From Brasenia schreberi (Eukaryota > Streptophyta > Magnoliopsida > Nymphaeales > Cabombaceae), in contig JAYKKT010000073.1 in NCBI GenBank assembly GCA_036023115.1, positions 18,166,501-18,230,500 of the forward strand: DNA of 64,000 bases. The letters are read 5' to 3'. Positions within the stretch are counted from its first letter, which is position 1; each line of letters opens with the position of its first letter. Under the pieces are notes generated by a model. The model saw only the letters and a list, made by a program, of their open reading frames with translations. It made no database searches and was not told the DNA's origin. Below are positions 50,422-62,979 of this stretch, in pieces. Both the position numbers and the translations under genes were made by a program.

Positions 50422-51850
50422 TTGGACAAAATTATATTTTTATATAATAGCTGCATTTAAATCCAAATGAGAGAGTTAAGAGATCACATTCATAGGGGAA
50501 GTGACTGTACCAATCACTGAACAAACCTCTATAATTGATGTAGTAGGAGCACTCGAAAGCGAGATCTTGACAAAATTCACCTTCGACAAGAAAAATAAGA
50601 GAACTTTTTTTTAGTTATCATGAGAGACAGAAGTCTAACAGACATACATCCACACATGCCCAGATAATGGAACTCACCACCAGCGACATGGAAGTCAGAG
50701 AACCGAGCAAGATAAGCAAATGCTCTACGTGCTAAGAGAAACTTGTTTTAGAGTTCATAGAGAGGTAGTGGCTGATCAGGTGAGGCAGATGCCTCATCCG
50801 AAATCGAAGAAATTCACAAAGTTCTACAATCCATTTTTTGAAACACTATATTATAGAGAATAGTTCTCCACTATTCGATTGAAACATGATCAACAGTAGA
50901 ATTTAAATTTAAATAAATAAATAAATAAATAAATAAAAATATATATATATATATATATATCACCTTACTTAAATTTCACCCATATATACTTTACCTCACC
51001 CTGAAAAATAATTTCTACATTGATCAGCCACCGTATATTAGGATGCAGATGTATAAAACACAGCCTATCTCTTGGGGCAGTGGAAAGAGGAAAGGTGACT
51101 CCACCATCTGTTGCCACCCCGGCATAGAGAAAAGGGTGTCGGCAGCTCCTCAAAAGGGGCAGCACCACCAACTAGAAGATGTCGCCACTGCATGCCTTGT
51201 TTATGCTTATTCATATGAACCAAGATTTAAAGGAAAAGGAAAGAGAATAATAGAAAAGAAAAGGTAGATATAATCATGCAGCTGGTCTGGTGCATACCTA
51301 CATTCTACAAGAACCACGATATTAGTTGTCTGATAATAAGACATGCCACAAAGAAACACATGCCGCCCTTTGAATTATTGTAAAGCATACATAATTAAGG
51401 CTGTAAAACGAGATGAGCTACTTGTTATTTGGCTGACCTTGGTTCGAGAAGTTAAACATGTCTATCTATCTATCTATATGAGCTCAACCTCCATCTAAGT
51501 TCGATCTTTAGCTCGAGTTATGTTTTGAACAACTCAAGCTCCACTTGCTAGGCTCATTTAAGCTTATCCAAACCAATATTAACTCGATTAAGCATAGGTC
51601 CAAATTAATCTACACACATAATATACATGGCTCATTTAAGTGGGGTCACAAATGCTTTTAATTTTGTGAATGTAATGTCTTATACCCCAGATTTAGAGAA
51701 AAAGACAACCAGATACCCGTCGTTGCGGGCGATGAGGTGGGTACATCCACCCACACAGGGCACACATTAATGAGGGGTTGCATGTATTCCCGTCTACAAC
51801 CCACTTCGTTGCCATCAACTAAAATGCCAGATGCATTACTTGCTTTTAAG
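50100..51850. other. Intergenic stretch with microsatellites and a possible short transposon
   Basis: (TC)n-(TA)n array at 50333-50420, (AAAT)n at about 50909-50937 followed by (TA)n, and (TCTA)n at 51460-51477. Imperfect inverted ends TAGTGGCTGATCA (50766-50778) and TGATCAGCCACCG (51021-51033) could bound a 266-bp element. No gene is supported. Confidence 0.5.
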
Positions 51851-51854
51851 CAAT

Positions 51855-52260
51855 TAGAGAAGAAGCCAAGACGTGCTTGCCAATTGAATTATAATTTTCT
51901 CCGATTGATTAGAAGATCCTTTTTATTGGCTAGAATCCATTACTCGAATGAAAATAGATCTTGTGGAATCATATTGAATATTTGATGATACATTCGATAC
52001 CTTGTTAAAAACCGATCCTTGTTTACCAACCAAATCAAACTCTCTCGATAAGTTCCTCAAAAATCCGCTTTGTGCTAACTCTTCTTAAATAACGAAGAGA
52101 TCTTGGTGGAGTTGTCACACATGAGATTGAGTGCAATTTTGCGAAGAAATATCCCACTTGTTTCTCGATAAGAGATGGGATTCCTGCTGCATGAATTGGA
52201 CCCTAAAAAGAGATGCATTATTAGGACAGATTGTTATCGTGACATTAAGCAGAATCACAT
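51855..52260 (-). pseudogene. ycf2: Nuclear insert of plastid DNA: ycf2 fragment
   Basis: The minus-strand frame from about 52104 reads [48 protein letters not shown], then a stop and KGSSNQSEKI. This matches my memory of the plastid Ycf2 protein (NIQYDxTRSIFVxVTDSSQLKGSSDQS). Ycf2 is a very large plastid ATPase-like protein linked to protein import. Here it is a short piece with an in-frame stop next to nuclear repeats, so a nuclear plastid-DNA insertion is inferred. The outer limits are uncertain; sequence from 52110 to 52260 may be more of the same insert. Confidence 0.7.
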
Positions 52261-52269
52261 GCCTTGTTA

Positions 52270-53195
52270 GCTAGTCTCATTACAAACGCTCACGGGAAAA
52301 GCAATAAGCATGCTTCTAGGATGCCTGTCTTTTAGGGGGAAGGGTGATGAACCACCACATAAGCGGCACAAGCCGACCGAGCCCATGTGCAAGCTCGGGT
52401 GCGGTTTAGGCACACTGGGTCCTTCTTTTCAGTTGGTCATTTTGTTTCTTGCATGACACGGATCGATTCTAGGATGTCTTGTCTTTTTCGTTTGCTTCTA
52501 TTCAACTCCTTACACTAAAACCAATATCAAAAGCAAAAGCAAGACTTATCCCACACTAAACAGGGAGAAATACATAGTTTTTTTCTCGCCACTGTGCTAG
52601 ATCTTGTGATCTAGGTCTTGGTTATCATCGTTAGAGACGAAGATGTAAGTCACATGCGGCTCAACGAGTCGGTCGATTGCGGTAGGCCTTGTGCAGGTTG
52701 GCCGGTACGGTTATCAAACTTACATCAAGTTGTGTGATTGTGGCTGTTGGTTTGCAAACTCTAATGAACAATACTCGTCCATGTCACACTTGATGAATGA
52801 AATGAAGGGGACGAACGTTTTTCTCTAAATAAAAGACGAATGCGGTTGCTTCCCAGTGACTGCAGATCTTTCTCATGAATTATGAGTCGGCCTCTCCTAC
52901 TTGATTTTTGCACAGTGGTCACATTTAGCTTCAAAACTGTGCTCTCCGATGAAATCACGGAAAAAGAGTTCTTTCTTATTTTTCTTTAATAAAAAATCGA
53001 TTTACAAAAATAAATGTTTTTCTTTACTAAATATAAAGAAAATATCTTTCTCCCAAACTCGAAACAGAAAACCCAAGATAGAAAATATAAAAAAGATACA
53101 ACAGAAAAAATATCCGTTATGAAAAACCTCACGAATGAAAACCGTGTCTTCTATTTTATCAACTTGTTTGATACTCCTTTTTCCAGCACCCTCTT
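52270..53195. other. Intergenic stretch without a gene
   Basis: No recognisable protein, RNA or repeat family. Short AT-rich frames near 53000-53130 are low-complexity lysine/phenylalanine strings and are not supported as genes. Confidence 0.5.
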
Positions 53196-53285
53196 TTTTC
53201 TCTTTTGTTTTAATAGAAAGGCCCAAATCAGGTACGCACGCCCCATATATAGAACTCACAACCTGCAACCTGAATTCTCGAAACC
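53196..53285 (-). mobile_element. SINE-like element E
   Basis: The minus strand contains GTTGCAGGTTGTGAGTTCTA (diverged B box), then GGGGCGTGCGTACCTGATT and an A-rich tail. It shares the GGGGCGCAC..ACC..GGCTT arrangement with element D. It is the most diverged family member. Confidence 0.4.
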
Positions 53286-53829
53286 CGAATCCGTTTGAAT
53301 AGGCTGTATTGTATATAATTTGTATGTAAAGTGCAACCCAATCAATTTTTGAGAGTAGAGAGGTCACCTGAACCCAGCCTTCCCCTGAATCTACTTACGG
53401 CTGTAGCGCATGGGTTTTCCTTTGTGTGTTTGGATTGGCTATGAAGCACTTCCAGTTGGAGAAGACAGATGACTACACCCACACAGACAAGCGCGAGCGA
53501 GCGCACACACAACTCGAGGAGAGAAAAGAAAAGGTTTCTGTAGGGCCTTCAAGCAGATAGAGGAAGTGGATGGATAAATTTTCTGATTTCTTTTTTAAGA
53601 TCAAGCTCATGAATACTTAATGATCAGGGTCCGATGTTAAAATTGCTACCACGACTTTTATCTCCTTCCCCGTCCCCCGTGCCCAATACGAGAGAGAGAG
53701 AGAGAGATCGTCACACTCGCACTAGAAGACCTAGTCGATAATATTTCTACAATGGTCTTCAAATAGTGTTGGCAACTTTAGAAACCACACTAAAATGAGA
53801 AGGAATCCAAATTGTTACATGCGCATTAA

Positions 53830-56800
53830 GTCAGTGTTATTCGACGCGTATCATATCATGTATCATTTTACTCCATGATTATTATTGTATCATACTTTAA
53901 TATTTAAAAAAATAAGTAAAATTAGTAAAAAAAAAGAAAAAATTTAAGAAAAATTTGTTAATTACAAAGAATTCATAGAATGTAAAGTTTAGTACATATT
54001 GATCATTCACCATTGAACAATTGAAAAAAAAATATTTTAAAGCAAAAAATGAAATACATTTACATTTACATATTGTAATAATGATCATCAACTAAATAAT
54101 CTTTATCTCCTTGATAATATTGTTGCACTCCTTCTAAATTAATCTATTCAATATCTTCTTGAGTTAGGAGGATATTTTCTTTGTTATCTTTTATAATCCA
54201 GTCTTCTAATATATCAAAATTATCCAAACTTATTGGATCAAATTGGCTTTCTTCTCTATTTACCTTTTTTAGTTGCCTATAACAAAGAAAGAAAAGTAAT
54301 TAGTAAAAACATTAACAATTGAAGTCAAACAATATATTGAATTGAATATTTAAGTACTAACTAATACAAGATTACCTTTGGCAAAGCCACATGTTACAAC
54401 GGATAAAAACTAAGTTATTAAGCCACTTATGTTCCAACCTACTGCGATTTTTTATATGAATATGTTCAAAGACACTCTAATTCCTTTCACAACCCATTAT
54501 ACTATAGGTTTGACTTAGAACTTTTACTGCAAAATCTCTAAGGTTTGACAATCACTTCCAAACCTATTCCACCAAACATCTGTGGAAAAAGGCAAACATC
54601 AGATACTTAATCCACACTAATATAAGATTTAAGAAACTTAAATACGAAGATAAACAATTTACCTGTGCGCATATTAGTGCAGTTACGAATTGTTACAAGC
54701 AAACTCATTAAGTGAAGAAAATTATTATAGATCTTCATCTCTCGATGTGTAACATTTACTCTACTTTCATCAAGAACTAATTTATCCATACAATCAATGA
54801 TGTCTCAATTAACCTCACCATCCTTTTTGAAGCTTGTTGAGTACTTAAATGTTATTTTTAATATCTTCTTTTGCCCTATCCATGGCTTCGTAAAGGTAAC
54901 CCACAAATGATTTCTCCTCGCTATTAGTCAATTTCAAAACCTTCACTAAAAAATATGTAATAATCAATAGTCTAACACATGCATTCCAATACTCCTAAAG
55001 ACTATCTAAAATCTCATTCAACTTTCTGTTTCTTCTATTTTGAAGCAACTCTTCAAATTGTTATCACTCATTTAAGGAGAACATTATCTTCAAGGCTTGC
55101 TTCTGTCTCACAATACTTTGTAAAGATAAGAAATTAGTTACAAACCGAGTTGCAGTTGTATGAAAAAGCTTTGCACCATCTGTATATCTCCTCATCATAC
55201 ACAATACAAAGGCATGATTGTAGATAAATTTGATGATATCTTGTGAATACTTAGTTGTTACCTTCATATCATCAATCTCACCAATATCCTCAAGGATGAG
55301 ATCTAAACAATGGGTTGCGCATGATATTCAATAGAAAGTCCCATAAGTATCCGCTAACTCCTTCCCAGCCGCTTTATAGTTAATTGTATTATTTGTAATT
55401 AATTAGACTATATTCTTTAGCCCAACCTCGCATACCACTTTATCAAACTCTTACCTTAAGACAATAGAGAATAAAGTTTAATAAGGTCCTTCCTCGCCTA
55501 TCTATCCATCCGTCTACCATGATAGTGTATCATATCTCCTTTCATGACTCTCTCAAAGTCGAACAATATTCTTGTACTTCAATGATAGTCTTATCTAATA
55601 TCTTTTATCCTAACTTCTGATAAGAGAACATCTTATATCTTGTACCAATATTAGTAATTGCATCTTTCATTGCTTGAAAATGAAACTGTTTATTACATTA
55701 AATGGAATGCATGCATCATAAAACCATTTGTCCATTACAAGATTTGCCTGATCATGCATTTATTCTAAAGCCACAACAATATGAATTCTAAGTTGAGTAC
55801 CAAGTATAGTGTTAGGAGAAAAAAATGAATATATGCTAGAGCAACTGTTCCTCTACTCCTTCTTGAGTTTTCTCTTCTTTCACTTTCACTTGTAAAATCT
55901 TCAGCAACCCTCTTTCTCCTATTTGATGGTCGAGAATTACTACTACCAATCTCTATTTTAGCATCTCAAGGAATACTATTAGTCAATCAAATAATATCAT
56001 CATCATCTTTCTCAAACATTTATAAATCATCATTTTGTTATCTCCTCTCTTTTATGCTCTCAATCATCTAAAGACATTGTTATTTAATGCCTTCTGACAA
56101 ACTTTTAACTATGTCTGTATAAGAAACAACTTCTTTTCTACTCTCTACTAGCTAGTATTTCAATATGAAATTTCACTACTAACCACCTTCTTACAAAACA
56201 AACATCTGATCTTTAATTTGGAATTCTCAACTAGTGTACCCTACTGCTATGTTAGATCATCAGATCGAGAATGAAAGTCTCTAACACCCTTTCCTACCAT
56301 CTCAATTGAGCACTTTAATTCAATCAAAAACTTGAAAATAAAAGAAATTAATAAATTCTCAAACTTCACATAACACTTAAATATAATGTCTCTGTAACGC
56401 TAATGTAACGCTTAAGCGTTACTGCACAGGTTGTGCAGTAACAGCCATGTATGAAGGGCCTATAAAAGGGGCCCTTCATACTATATTGTCCAGGGAGTTG
56501 GGGCAGCCTTGAACTAGCCGGAAAACAGGAGGAGTCGGCCGGAATCCGGTGAGTTCAATATTTTTTTCAGATTTTCGTTTTTCCTTTTTATTTTTTGATG
56601 AAAAGCTTGTTGAAAATCATAGTTTTGGGCTTGGATTGGAAGTTTGAGGTAGAACTAAACATTTTGGTGGGGTAGGTAAGCAATGGCGTCGATTTGGCCG
56701 GAAAACGGTTATGCTTCGTTGGAAACCGGCGAGATTGATGTTGGAAAAAAAAAAAACTTTTGGGCATGTCCTTCATTTTCATGTCGTGTCATGTTTGAAT

Positions 56801-58680
56801 TGTCATGAACCGACACTGGTTCGTGTCGTGTCCTCGTGTCGCGTGTCAAGAATCAGTTCTGTGTCAAAATAGGTTCTATGTCAGAAATGGGTCTAGTTTG
56901 GGTCGTGTCTTGAAATGGGTGTCTGGGTTAAGAATGAGACCTGTATCAATAGTTACAGCTTCTGTGTTGATACAGTGACACAAACTACCTATTGTGTCAC
57001 TCATTCGGATTAGGTATGAAATTGGGTATCGATTTGGATCTCGGATAGCTTAAACGTATCCAAATTGGGGTTTGTGATTCGATTCGGATATAGTTTGTTT
57101 CGTTAGACTTATAGTTAAATAAATTTTAATGTTTCAATTATTTTCAATTGTTTAGAGATTAAAATTGGAAGATTTGGTGGTGATAAGAGTAGCCCAGCAG
57201 CTTGGGGACTGGATCTTAGCACTCCTTCAGGTAGGGGGTTATGCATTCTTTTACAGAACCATGCTAGAAGTGATTTTACTGTTTTAGATAGATTTAAATG
57301 TGCATGATTGATAATTGTTTTATTGAAGTTTATGAAATGTTATTCGCAATTATGGGTTATTTGATATGCCTTTTAAATAGAACATGTTTATGACACTGTT
57401 TGATAAAGAGCATGTTTTGATATGCATGTGTTGTGTGAACTTGGTATTTAAATGTTGTGTGGATATGAGTTTGATTTTGGATATTCGTGGATTTGGATAT
57501 GATTTGTGAATGTGATGAACTGTAATTGGTTTTAGAAATGTAATGATGTGTAAATATACGAACCGTACTTGTATGGTTTGTGTGGGGTCTCTAGAGACTT
57601 GCAGGTCCCTCGGGCGATCCGGCTTGGGGCGAATACAAGGTGTGTTTCCGAGCACTCTGCCATGAGAGTCGGCGTGGTTACCATCGTGGACGGGGTTACC
57701 GAGGTCACGTTAGGGAGGGCCGGACGACTCCCGTGGCCTTTGGGGCAGACACAGTATGGGTTGTAATTATCGGAACTAATGATGTGCGTGCGTGTGTGTG
57801 AGTGTATGCGTACGAATTTGAGATCATGATTTAAAGGTAAATGTGTTTTGCTATGAAATGGTTGCGAACTATGCATGCTTTTAGTATGTTTTCTGTTTAA
57901 AGATGCTTAACCTCCCTACTGAGCTATGTATAGGAGCTCACCCTATTGTTTTACAGCTCATCCTGAAACTAACACTTCGAAGGAACACGGAGCAGAGTAG
58001 GAGTTTGATAGAGCAGCATTTTTATTTTAGATGGTATGATAAGTGTTGAATAATTTAGAAAGTCTTTTATTCGGGGTTATTGTTAGGTGAGCCCCGCACC
58101 ATTTTGGACGTGTTGTTTAGAACTTCGATATGAATATTTATTTCAGTTAGATATTTCTTGAGTTTGAATTAAATTGGTATTGTATTTGTTTAATGCTCAC
58201 CATCACGCCCGTGCGAGAAGTGGCCACGTGGCATCGGCTCGGGCCGGGTCGTGGTCGCGACCCGTGCGGGTGTGACAGTCTCTCACTTCATGAACGCAAT
58301 AAAAATCATATCCATATACTTAATAACTTCATATTTTGTCATTTAAAAAATTACAAATAACACTAAAAAACAATAAATACAAAGAAAAAAATTCAGAAAA
58401 CACTCAAAATATACGACAATAAGTTAGGAGGCTTTCACGAACACTATAGAGCATTTTTTTTGGAGCCTTGAACACCATGGAGAGAGAGAACCATTCGAAG
58501 ATAGTTCGAGGTGTTAAAAAAACTCATAGAAAACAACAAAAATACGGATTTATATTCGGCTAAGAGTCTTTTATATAGGTCCCTATCGCATCGCATGATA
58601 AACGATAAACTATATCTTATCATAGAGATTATCTTATGATATCGTATCGTACACTATCGTGCGATACCAACAAAACTTAG
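53830..58680 (-). mobile_element. Degenerate hAT-superfamily DNA transposon, interrupted by a solo LTR
   Basis: Minus-strand remnants of a BED-zinc-finger/DUF659-type hAT transposase. NYKAAGKELADTYGTFY and ISCATHCLDLILEDIGEIDD occur near 55420-55265. The frame 55267-55064 has KFIYNHAFVLCMMRRYTDGA and TRFVTNFLSLQSIVRQKQAL. A C-terminal DPISLDNFDILEDWI lies near 54240. Stops and frameshifts break every domain. Palindromic TATCAT/GTATCG-rich sequence near 53835 and 58590-58670 probably marks the ends, though no clean inverted repeat or 8-bp target duplication was resolved. A 1,885-bp LTR is inserted at 56393. Confidence 0.75.
56393..58277 (+). repeat. Solo LTR, 1,885 bp, probably gypsy type
   Basis: It begins TGTAACGC and ends GTGTGACA, and is flanked by the perfect 5-bp target duplication GTCTC (56388-56392 and 58278-58282). 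CCTATAAAAGGGG at 56459-56471 is a strong TATA box about 70 bp from the left end, which sets the orientation. Length, ends and GC-rich blocks resemble LTRs of plant gypsy (Del/Tekay-like) elements. No internal region remains, consistent with recombination between two LTRs. It splits the hAT remnant. Confidence 0.85.
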
Positions 58681-59114
58681 TGCGTCACCGAACGGTACGA
58701 TAGACTATGGAGAGCTCCCTCGGAGGAGCGGGGAGCGCGTCGGGCATCCTGACACAGGAGACGCAACGTCCTCTACAGCTACGGCCCCTAAGGAATAGTC
58801 TCACATCAACAATGCGAGTACCCTCCTCAGGACTTTGTCCCATGTAGTGGGAGGGGATCTACCGACGCCTACATCAAGTCTCGCAAACCTCTGCAAGCGC
58901 ACCTGTTGAGGGGGTAAGCATTTAGGCCAGGGCCTCTCCAAGGTCACGACCCCAATGTACATGGCGAGGCCTGAGTGGTATCGATAAGGAATAGGAGACT
59001 CCAATTCAGGAGATGGTGGGATGACAACATCCTCAGAGGATAAACCAGTTTCGAGCGGTGAATCAGAGGATCAAGTCAATGAGGTAGTCATGGGAACTGG
59101 GAAGGAGTGTCAAC

Positions 59115-59600
59115 AGACTTTTGAGTCCTTGGTGGAATAGGAAACGGAGGGGGCAGTGCCTATTGTTTCAGTCGGCAACCGAGTCAGTAATTCACCTATT
59201 CCTGCCATGTCCCCAAGCTCGATTGATCTGGAGGAAGGTGGCGTGGATCTTGGGTGGAGAGTGGAGACCACAACACTCACTAGCAGCAGCTCTTCACAGA
59301 TGGTCGAGGTACAAATGGAAAGATAAAAAGTAGCTGCGATGCATGGATTGTTTCTTTTCAGCTCATAGTGCGAGGGATTTGGGAGCAATGCAACTTGCTG
59401 CTTTTTGACAATCAACCCAAACTAGTGATGCGCTTTCAGACTGATCTGTTAAATCGTAGTAGACAGTTTGTTCTTCACATTATTACTGATCCCAACTCCA
59501 AGGTTAAACAAAGGTGGGTCTTCGCGAACAGGTCCCACCCGGGATGGATCAAACTGTTTGTTTACAATAGACAAAGACTACTGGCAGATTAGTTTTATGA
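59115..59600 (+). mobile_element. L1-type LINE 3' fragment (RT zinc-binding domain)
   Basis: The frame 59121-59333 contains ESVIHLFLPCPQARLIWRKV, the ESxxHLFxxCpxAxxiW signature of the zinc-binding domain after plant L1 reverse transcriptases. The downstream frame 59368-59592 has GIWEQCNLLLFDNQPK, like the W..W.ERN.R.F segment that follows. Only the C-terminal part is present; the RT itself is absent. This family is distinct from the RTE-type LINEs here. Confidence 0.6.
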
Positions 59601-59609
59601 TTCGCATCT

Positions 59610-60450
59610 GCGAGTTTTTTTTTTTTGCTGTGTGCAGGTTGGTTCACACAGGTACAACCGGGTGCATGAATGGCTATGGTGGTTAATTGCATTGCAAGAA
59701 GAATTTAATGATCATAATATTATTGTGGAATCTTCAAGGTGGGATGCGGTTCCCGCAGTGAACGATGCTCTGGCATGCCAATCAATGGTGGATCTACATT
59801 GAGCCGAGGTGCCCGAAATTTCAAAAATCAGCTTAAAGTCTATAGCCATGGTGATATTTGCTCCATTCCGAAAGAGTTAATAGATCGCCAATGATCACAG
59901 TCGTCTTTTTGCCTGAGGCAGAGACTGCAAATCGGTTGCAGGTGTTTCCTAATTTTGTCTGTGAATCAAAATTAGAAACGAACCCGATCATGTTGTGTTC
60001 ATATTCTTTTGAGTGATATTAAACTCATTTCAGGTCTTCAGGGACACAAGCATAAACAACGTAGAAACACGACCTGGAGCACGAATCTGCCATCGTACTT
60101 TCAGATCTTCTGTAACAGTAATTGAGGCAATATGATAATGGCAGTTTACCACCATTTTTATATAAAATAATTTTAAAGAAAAACTTTGATGTCAAAACTC
60201 ATGGTTTGCGAAATTGTTGTTTTTATGGCTTTTTTTGAAATTTTAGTGATCTTGGGTTTGCGTTGGTATATGATTATGAGATCAATAAGTAATGTCGTTT
60301 ATTTATCTAGGTCACACTTACATTATATTGATGTCAGAACAAAAGAGCAAAGTGTTGACATAGCAATTTGATTTGACGCTGACATGATATGCATGGAATG
60401 TAAATAAGCCTAACTCAAGTTGTGCAAACATTGCCTAAGAATAAAGCCCA
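59610..60450. other. Intergenic stretch without a gene
   Basis: A T-run lies at 59615-59626, and CAATGGTGGATCTA at 59783-59796 resembles the short inverted-end family. Nothing else is recognisable. Confidence 0.5.
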
Positions 60451-60469
60451 ATTAAGCTGCACCCACCCA

Positions 60470-60654
60470 GAGCATTAGCTCCACGAAATGGCACTCTAGC
60501 ATTGTTGACGCTGGTGGGGAGTACTTTAACGTTGTTGCTGTTGGTGGGGAGTGTTCTAACGTTGTTGCTACTGGTGGGCTGTTTGATTCCCAGAGGATGC
60601 ATGTCTGGGTGTGTGGTAGGCTTTGGCCTCCTCTTGTAAACACAGAAAAAAAAA
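60470..60654 (+). mobile_element. SINE-like element C with triplicated B-box segment
   Basis: It ends TAGGCTTTGGCCTCCTCTTG and a ten-base A-tail (60645-60654). The middle holds three roughly 30-bp repeats of the type 'gttgttgctggtggggagtg', and the last contains GTTTGATTCC, a B-box-like sequence. Element B has a single such unit. The 5' end is uncertain. Confidence 0.5.
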
Positions 60655-60728
60655 GCTCGATCAAGCTTCAGCTTCAGTTGAGCATTTTCTTAACGAGCAA
60701 GTCCGGTTCACTTGGCTTGATTACACCC

Positions 60729-60833
60729 GTAAATGAAACGCTATTTTTTTTGTCACAACGGGAGGCCAAAGCCGGGTATGTGCGCCCCAAGAGCCCTGTG
60801 GGCTATCGCCCTGACTGTGCGTAAATAAAACAC
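60729..60833 (-). mobile_element. SINE-like element D with imperfect target-site duplication
   Basis: The 79-bp body (60742-60820) carries a T-run (A-tail on the minus strand), then GGGGCGCACATACCCGGCTT and TGGCCTCCCGTTGTGAC. Flanks GTAAATGAAACGC and GTAAATAAAACAC (60729-60741 and 60821-60833) agree at 11 of 13 positions. Truncated at its 5' side. Confidence 0.5.
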
Positions 60834-61119
60834 GATTGATCCCATATATTTTGCACCATCAAGTGCTTTGTTCTAAGTTCATCATTACCAAAATAAATCA
60901 ATCAAAAGTAAAATCACATGCGATCGTATTCCCTCTTGCAGTCTCTTACCCGATGGAGTTTCTTAAGAAAGAAAAGAATACTTAAAGGGTAGTTAGAGAC
61001 CCGTGAAGACCAAATGATGAGCTAATCCAAGAAATATGAGCACGACTCATAGAGAATCTTGCCCCACAGAACCCACTTGACAGAGATCTTATCTGAACTC
61101 CAAAATCAATAATCAATAC

Positions 61120-62979
61120 TATCAAACACAGATGAAGATTTGAGAGTGGTAAGGGAAGAGGAGGGGATTCCTGATCTTGAAGAGGTAGACGACGATGGTA
61201 ATGGCAAAAATGTTGTTTGCGGGGAGTCATTCGCTGACGCTTGACAGGTTGTTAGCTTGGGAAAAGAAGTTATATGATGAAATGAAAGTAATCTTACACC
61301 ATTACCTTCTTTATCTTTTATGGGGATTTGTGAAATAGCATATAAACCGCGCCTATTTTGGTGCTTGATGTGTAGCTCGATTTGCTCTTCCATATTGATA
61401 CACAGATCTATAACATTTTGAGGATGCCATAAGTATATAAAGTGGTTCCTATCTTGTAATTGATCATTGATCATAGTGAAATTTTCTCGGTGGCGGCAGC
61501 AGAGTAGGAGGCAAGAAATAGCTCTTTACGAATTACATAAATCTTGTGATTTGTTTGATTGTTTGGTGTGTTTGATCTTTTATTTGTTTTTCATTTCCTA
61601 AGAGCCTGTATCCACCGGAGTAAGAGAAAACTGAGAAATATAGGGCCCTCAGATTGGGTCCTCACTGATTCTATCTTAGAAATTGTGAGCGAACCCAAAA
61701 GAATTTCATATGCGTAATAAAACTGAAAATATATTTTGATTATTGCCGTATTTGAGTATATCATGTCCTCTTTGTATCTTGTTTGTCAGTGGAAACTTGC
61801 CTTTAAAACTTTGATCGCTTGTATTTTCCTTTCTAGCCTGGTGATGAGACGAGGAGGATTTATGAGCGCAAGTGTATGCAATTGAGTAATCAGGAAGCCA
61901 GGGGAGATGATTTTTAAGCTATACACAAAACAAGGGCTGCTGTGAAAGATCTTTATACAAGAATATGGGTTGCTATGCGTGCAACTGAGTCGGTATCAAC
62001 AAGGATTCATAAGCTAATGGATGAAGAATTGCAACCTCAGATTGCTGAGCTGCTGGAAGGGTAAGCAATATCCTTATGAAAATCGATCACATCAGGGAGT
62101 TTGCCTGATCACATGATTGTTGGTATAATTGTTTCCTTGTCCTTGTAGTCTGATGAACTAGTGGAGCATAATGCTCGAATCACATGAGACTCATAATCAA
62201 ATAATGTTCGAAGTGAAATCTTTCACGAGTTCTGCTGCCGGAAAATTCTGCTGCAATTCGCATCTTCACGCAACTCAGGAGCTTGAGAATCAGCTTCACA
62301 ATTGGCGGTTGTGCTTTAATGCATGGATTTCTGCGCAGAAAGCATATGTTGAAGCCCTTAATGGATGGCTGTCTAAATGTATCATGCCGGAAGTTGAATT
62401 GTGCTCAAAAGGGATGTCCTTTCCTTGTAGCATTGGTGGTCCTCCAGTAACCATGACTTGTCGAAAATGGTTATCCTCGCTCGACAATCTCCCACAAAAG
62501 GCTGTCTTTTACAACATCAGAAGTTTTTGCAGAGATGTCAGGGCTTTGTCAGCTCGGCAAGGGGAGGAGCGAAAACAAAAACACAAGGTTGGCAACCCTG
62601 CTAAAGAACTTGATCGCAGGGTTCTTAATCTGCAAAAAGTGGAGAAAAGGATATTGGAGTCTAAAATATCAGACGGGAATCAAGGGAATGTTGGACATAA
62701 GATTGATTACCTGCTCTGCCGAAAAATTTGATAGACGTACAGGAAGCGCCTTGATATAGAAAAAGAGAAGCATCACAAGTTTATGGAAGCAACAAAGCAT
62801 ATCACACTCAATGGATTTCAGACGGGGTTGACGTCGAGTCCTTGACAGAGTTTTCAAGAGCTTCCTTGAAATTGTACGAGGACCTTATTCTGTTCCATAA
62901 GAAAGCAAACATGGCGCAGGAAGCTAGCAATCCGCGCATAGAAGGACCAGATGTTGATGGTGAGGCACTGGATGAGTGA
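61120..62979 (+). pseudogene. DUF630/DUF632 (bZIP-like, NRG2/APSR1-related) pseudogene, 3' part
   Basis: Exon pieces: about 61130-61200 (DEDLRVVREEEGIPDLEEVD), about 61227-61287 (SLTLDRLLAWEKKLYDEMK), 61836-62061 (KTRAAVKDLYTRIWVAMRAT) and 62150-62979 (IMLESHETHNQIMFEVKSF, SAQKAYVEALNGWLSKCIMP, KELDRRVLNLQKVEKRILES, ITLNGFQTGLTSS, VESLTEFSRASLKLYEDL). Plant proteins of this family are large plasma-membrane or nuclear proteins, some linked to nitrate or phosphate responses. Lesions: a stop after ARGDDF, a stop in MN-stop-WSIMLE, a frameshift between the acidic exon and the LDRLLAW exon, a frameshift near 62730 and another near 62835. The N-terminal DUF630 exon is absent. The final stop (62977-62979) is at the natural end. 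Confidence 0.85.
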
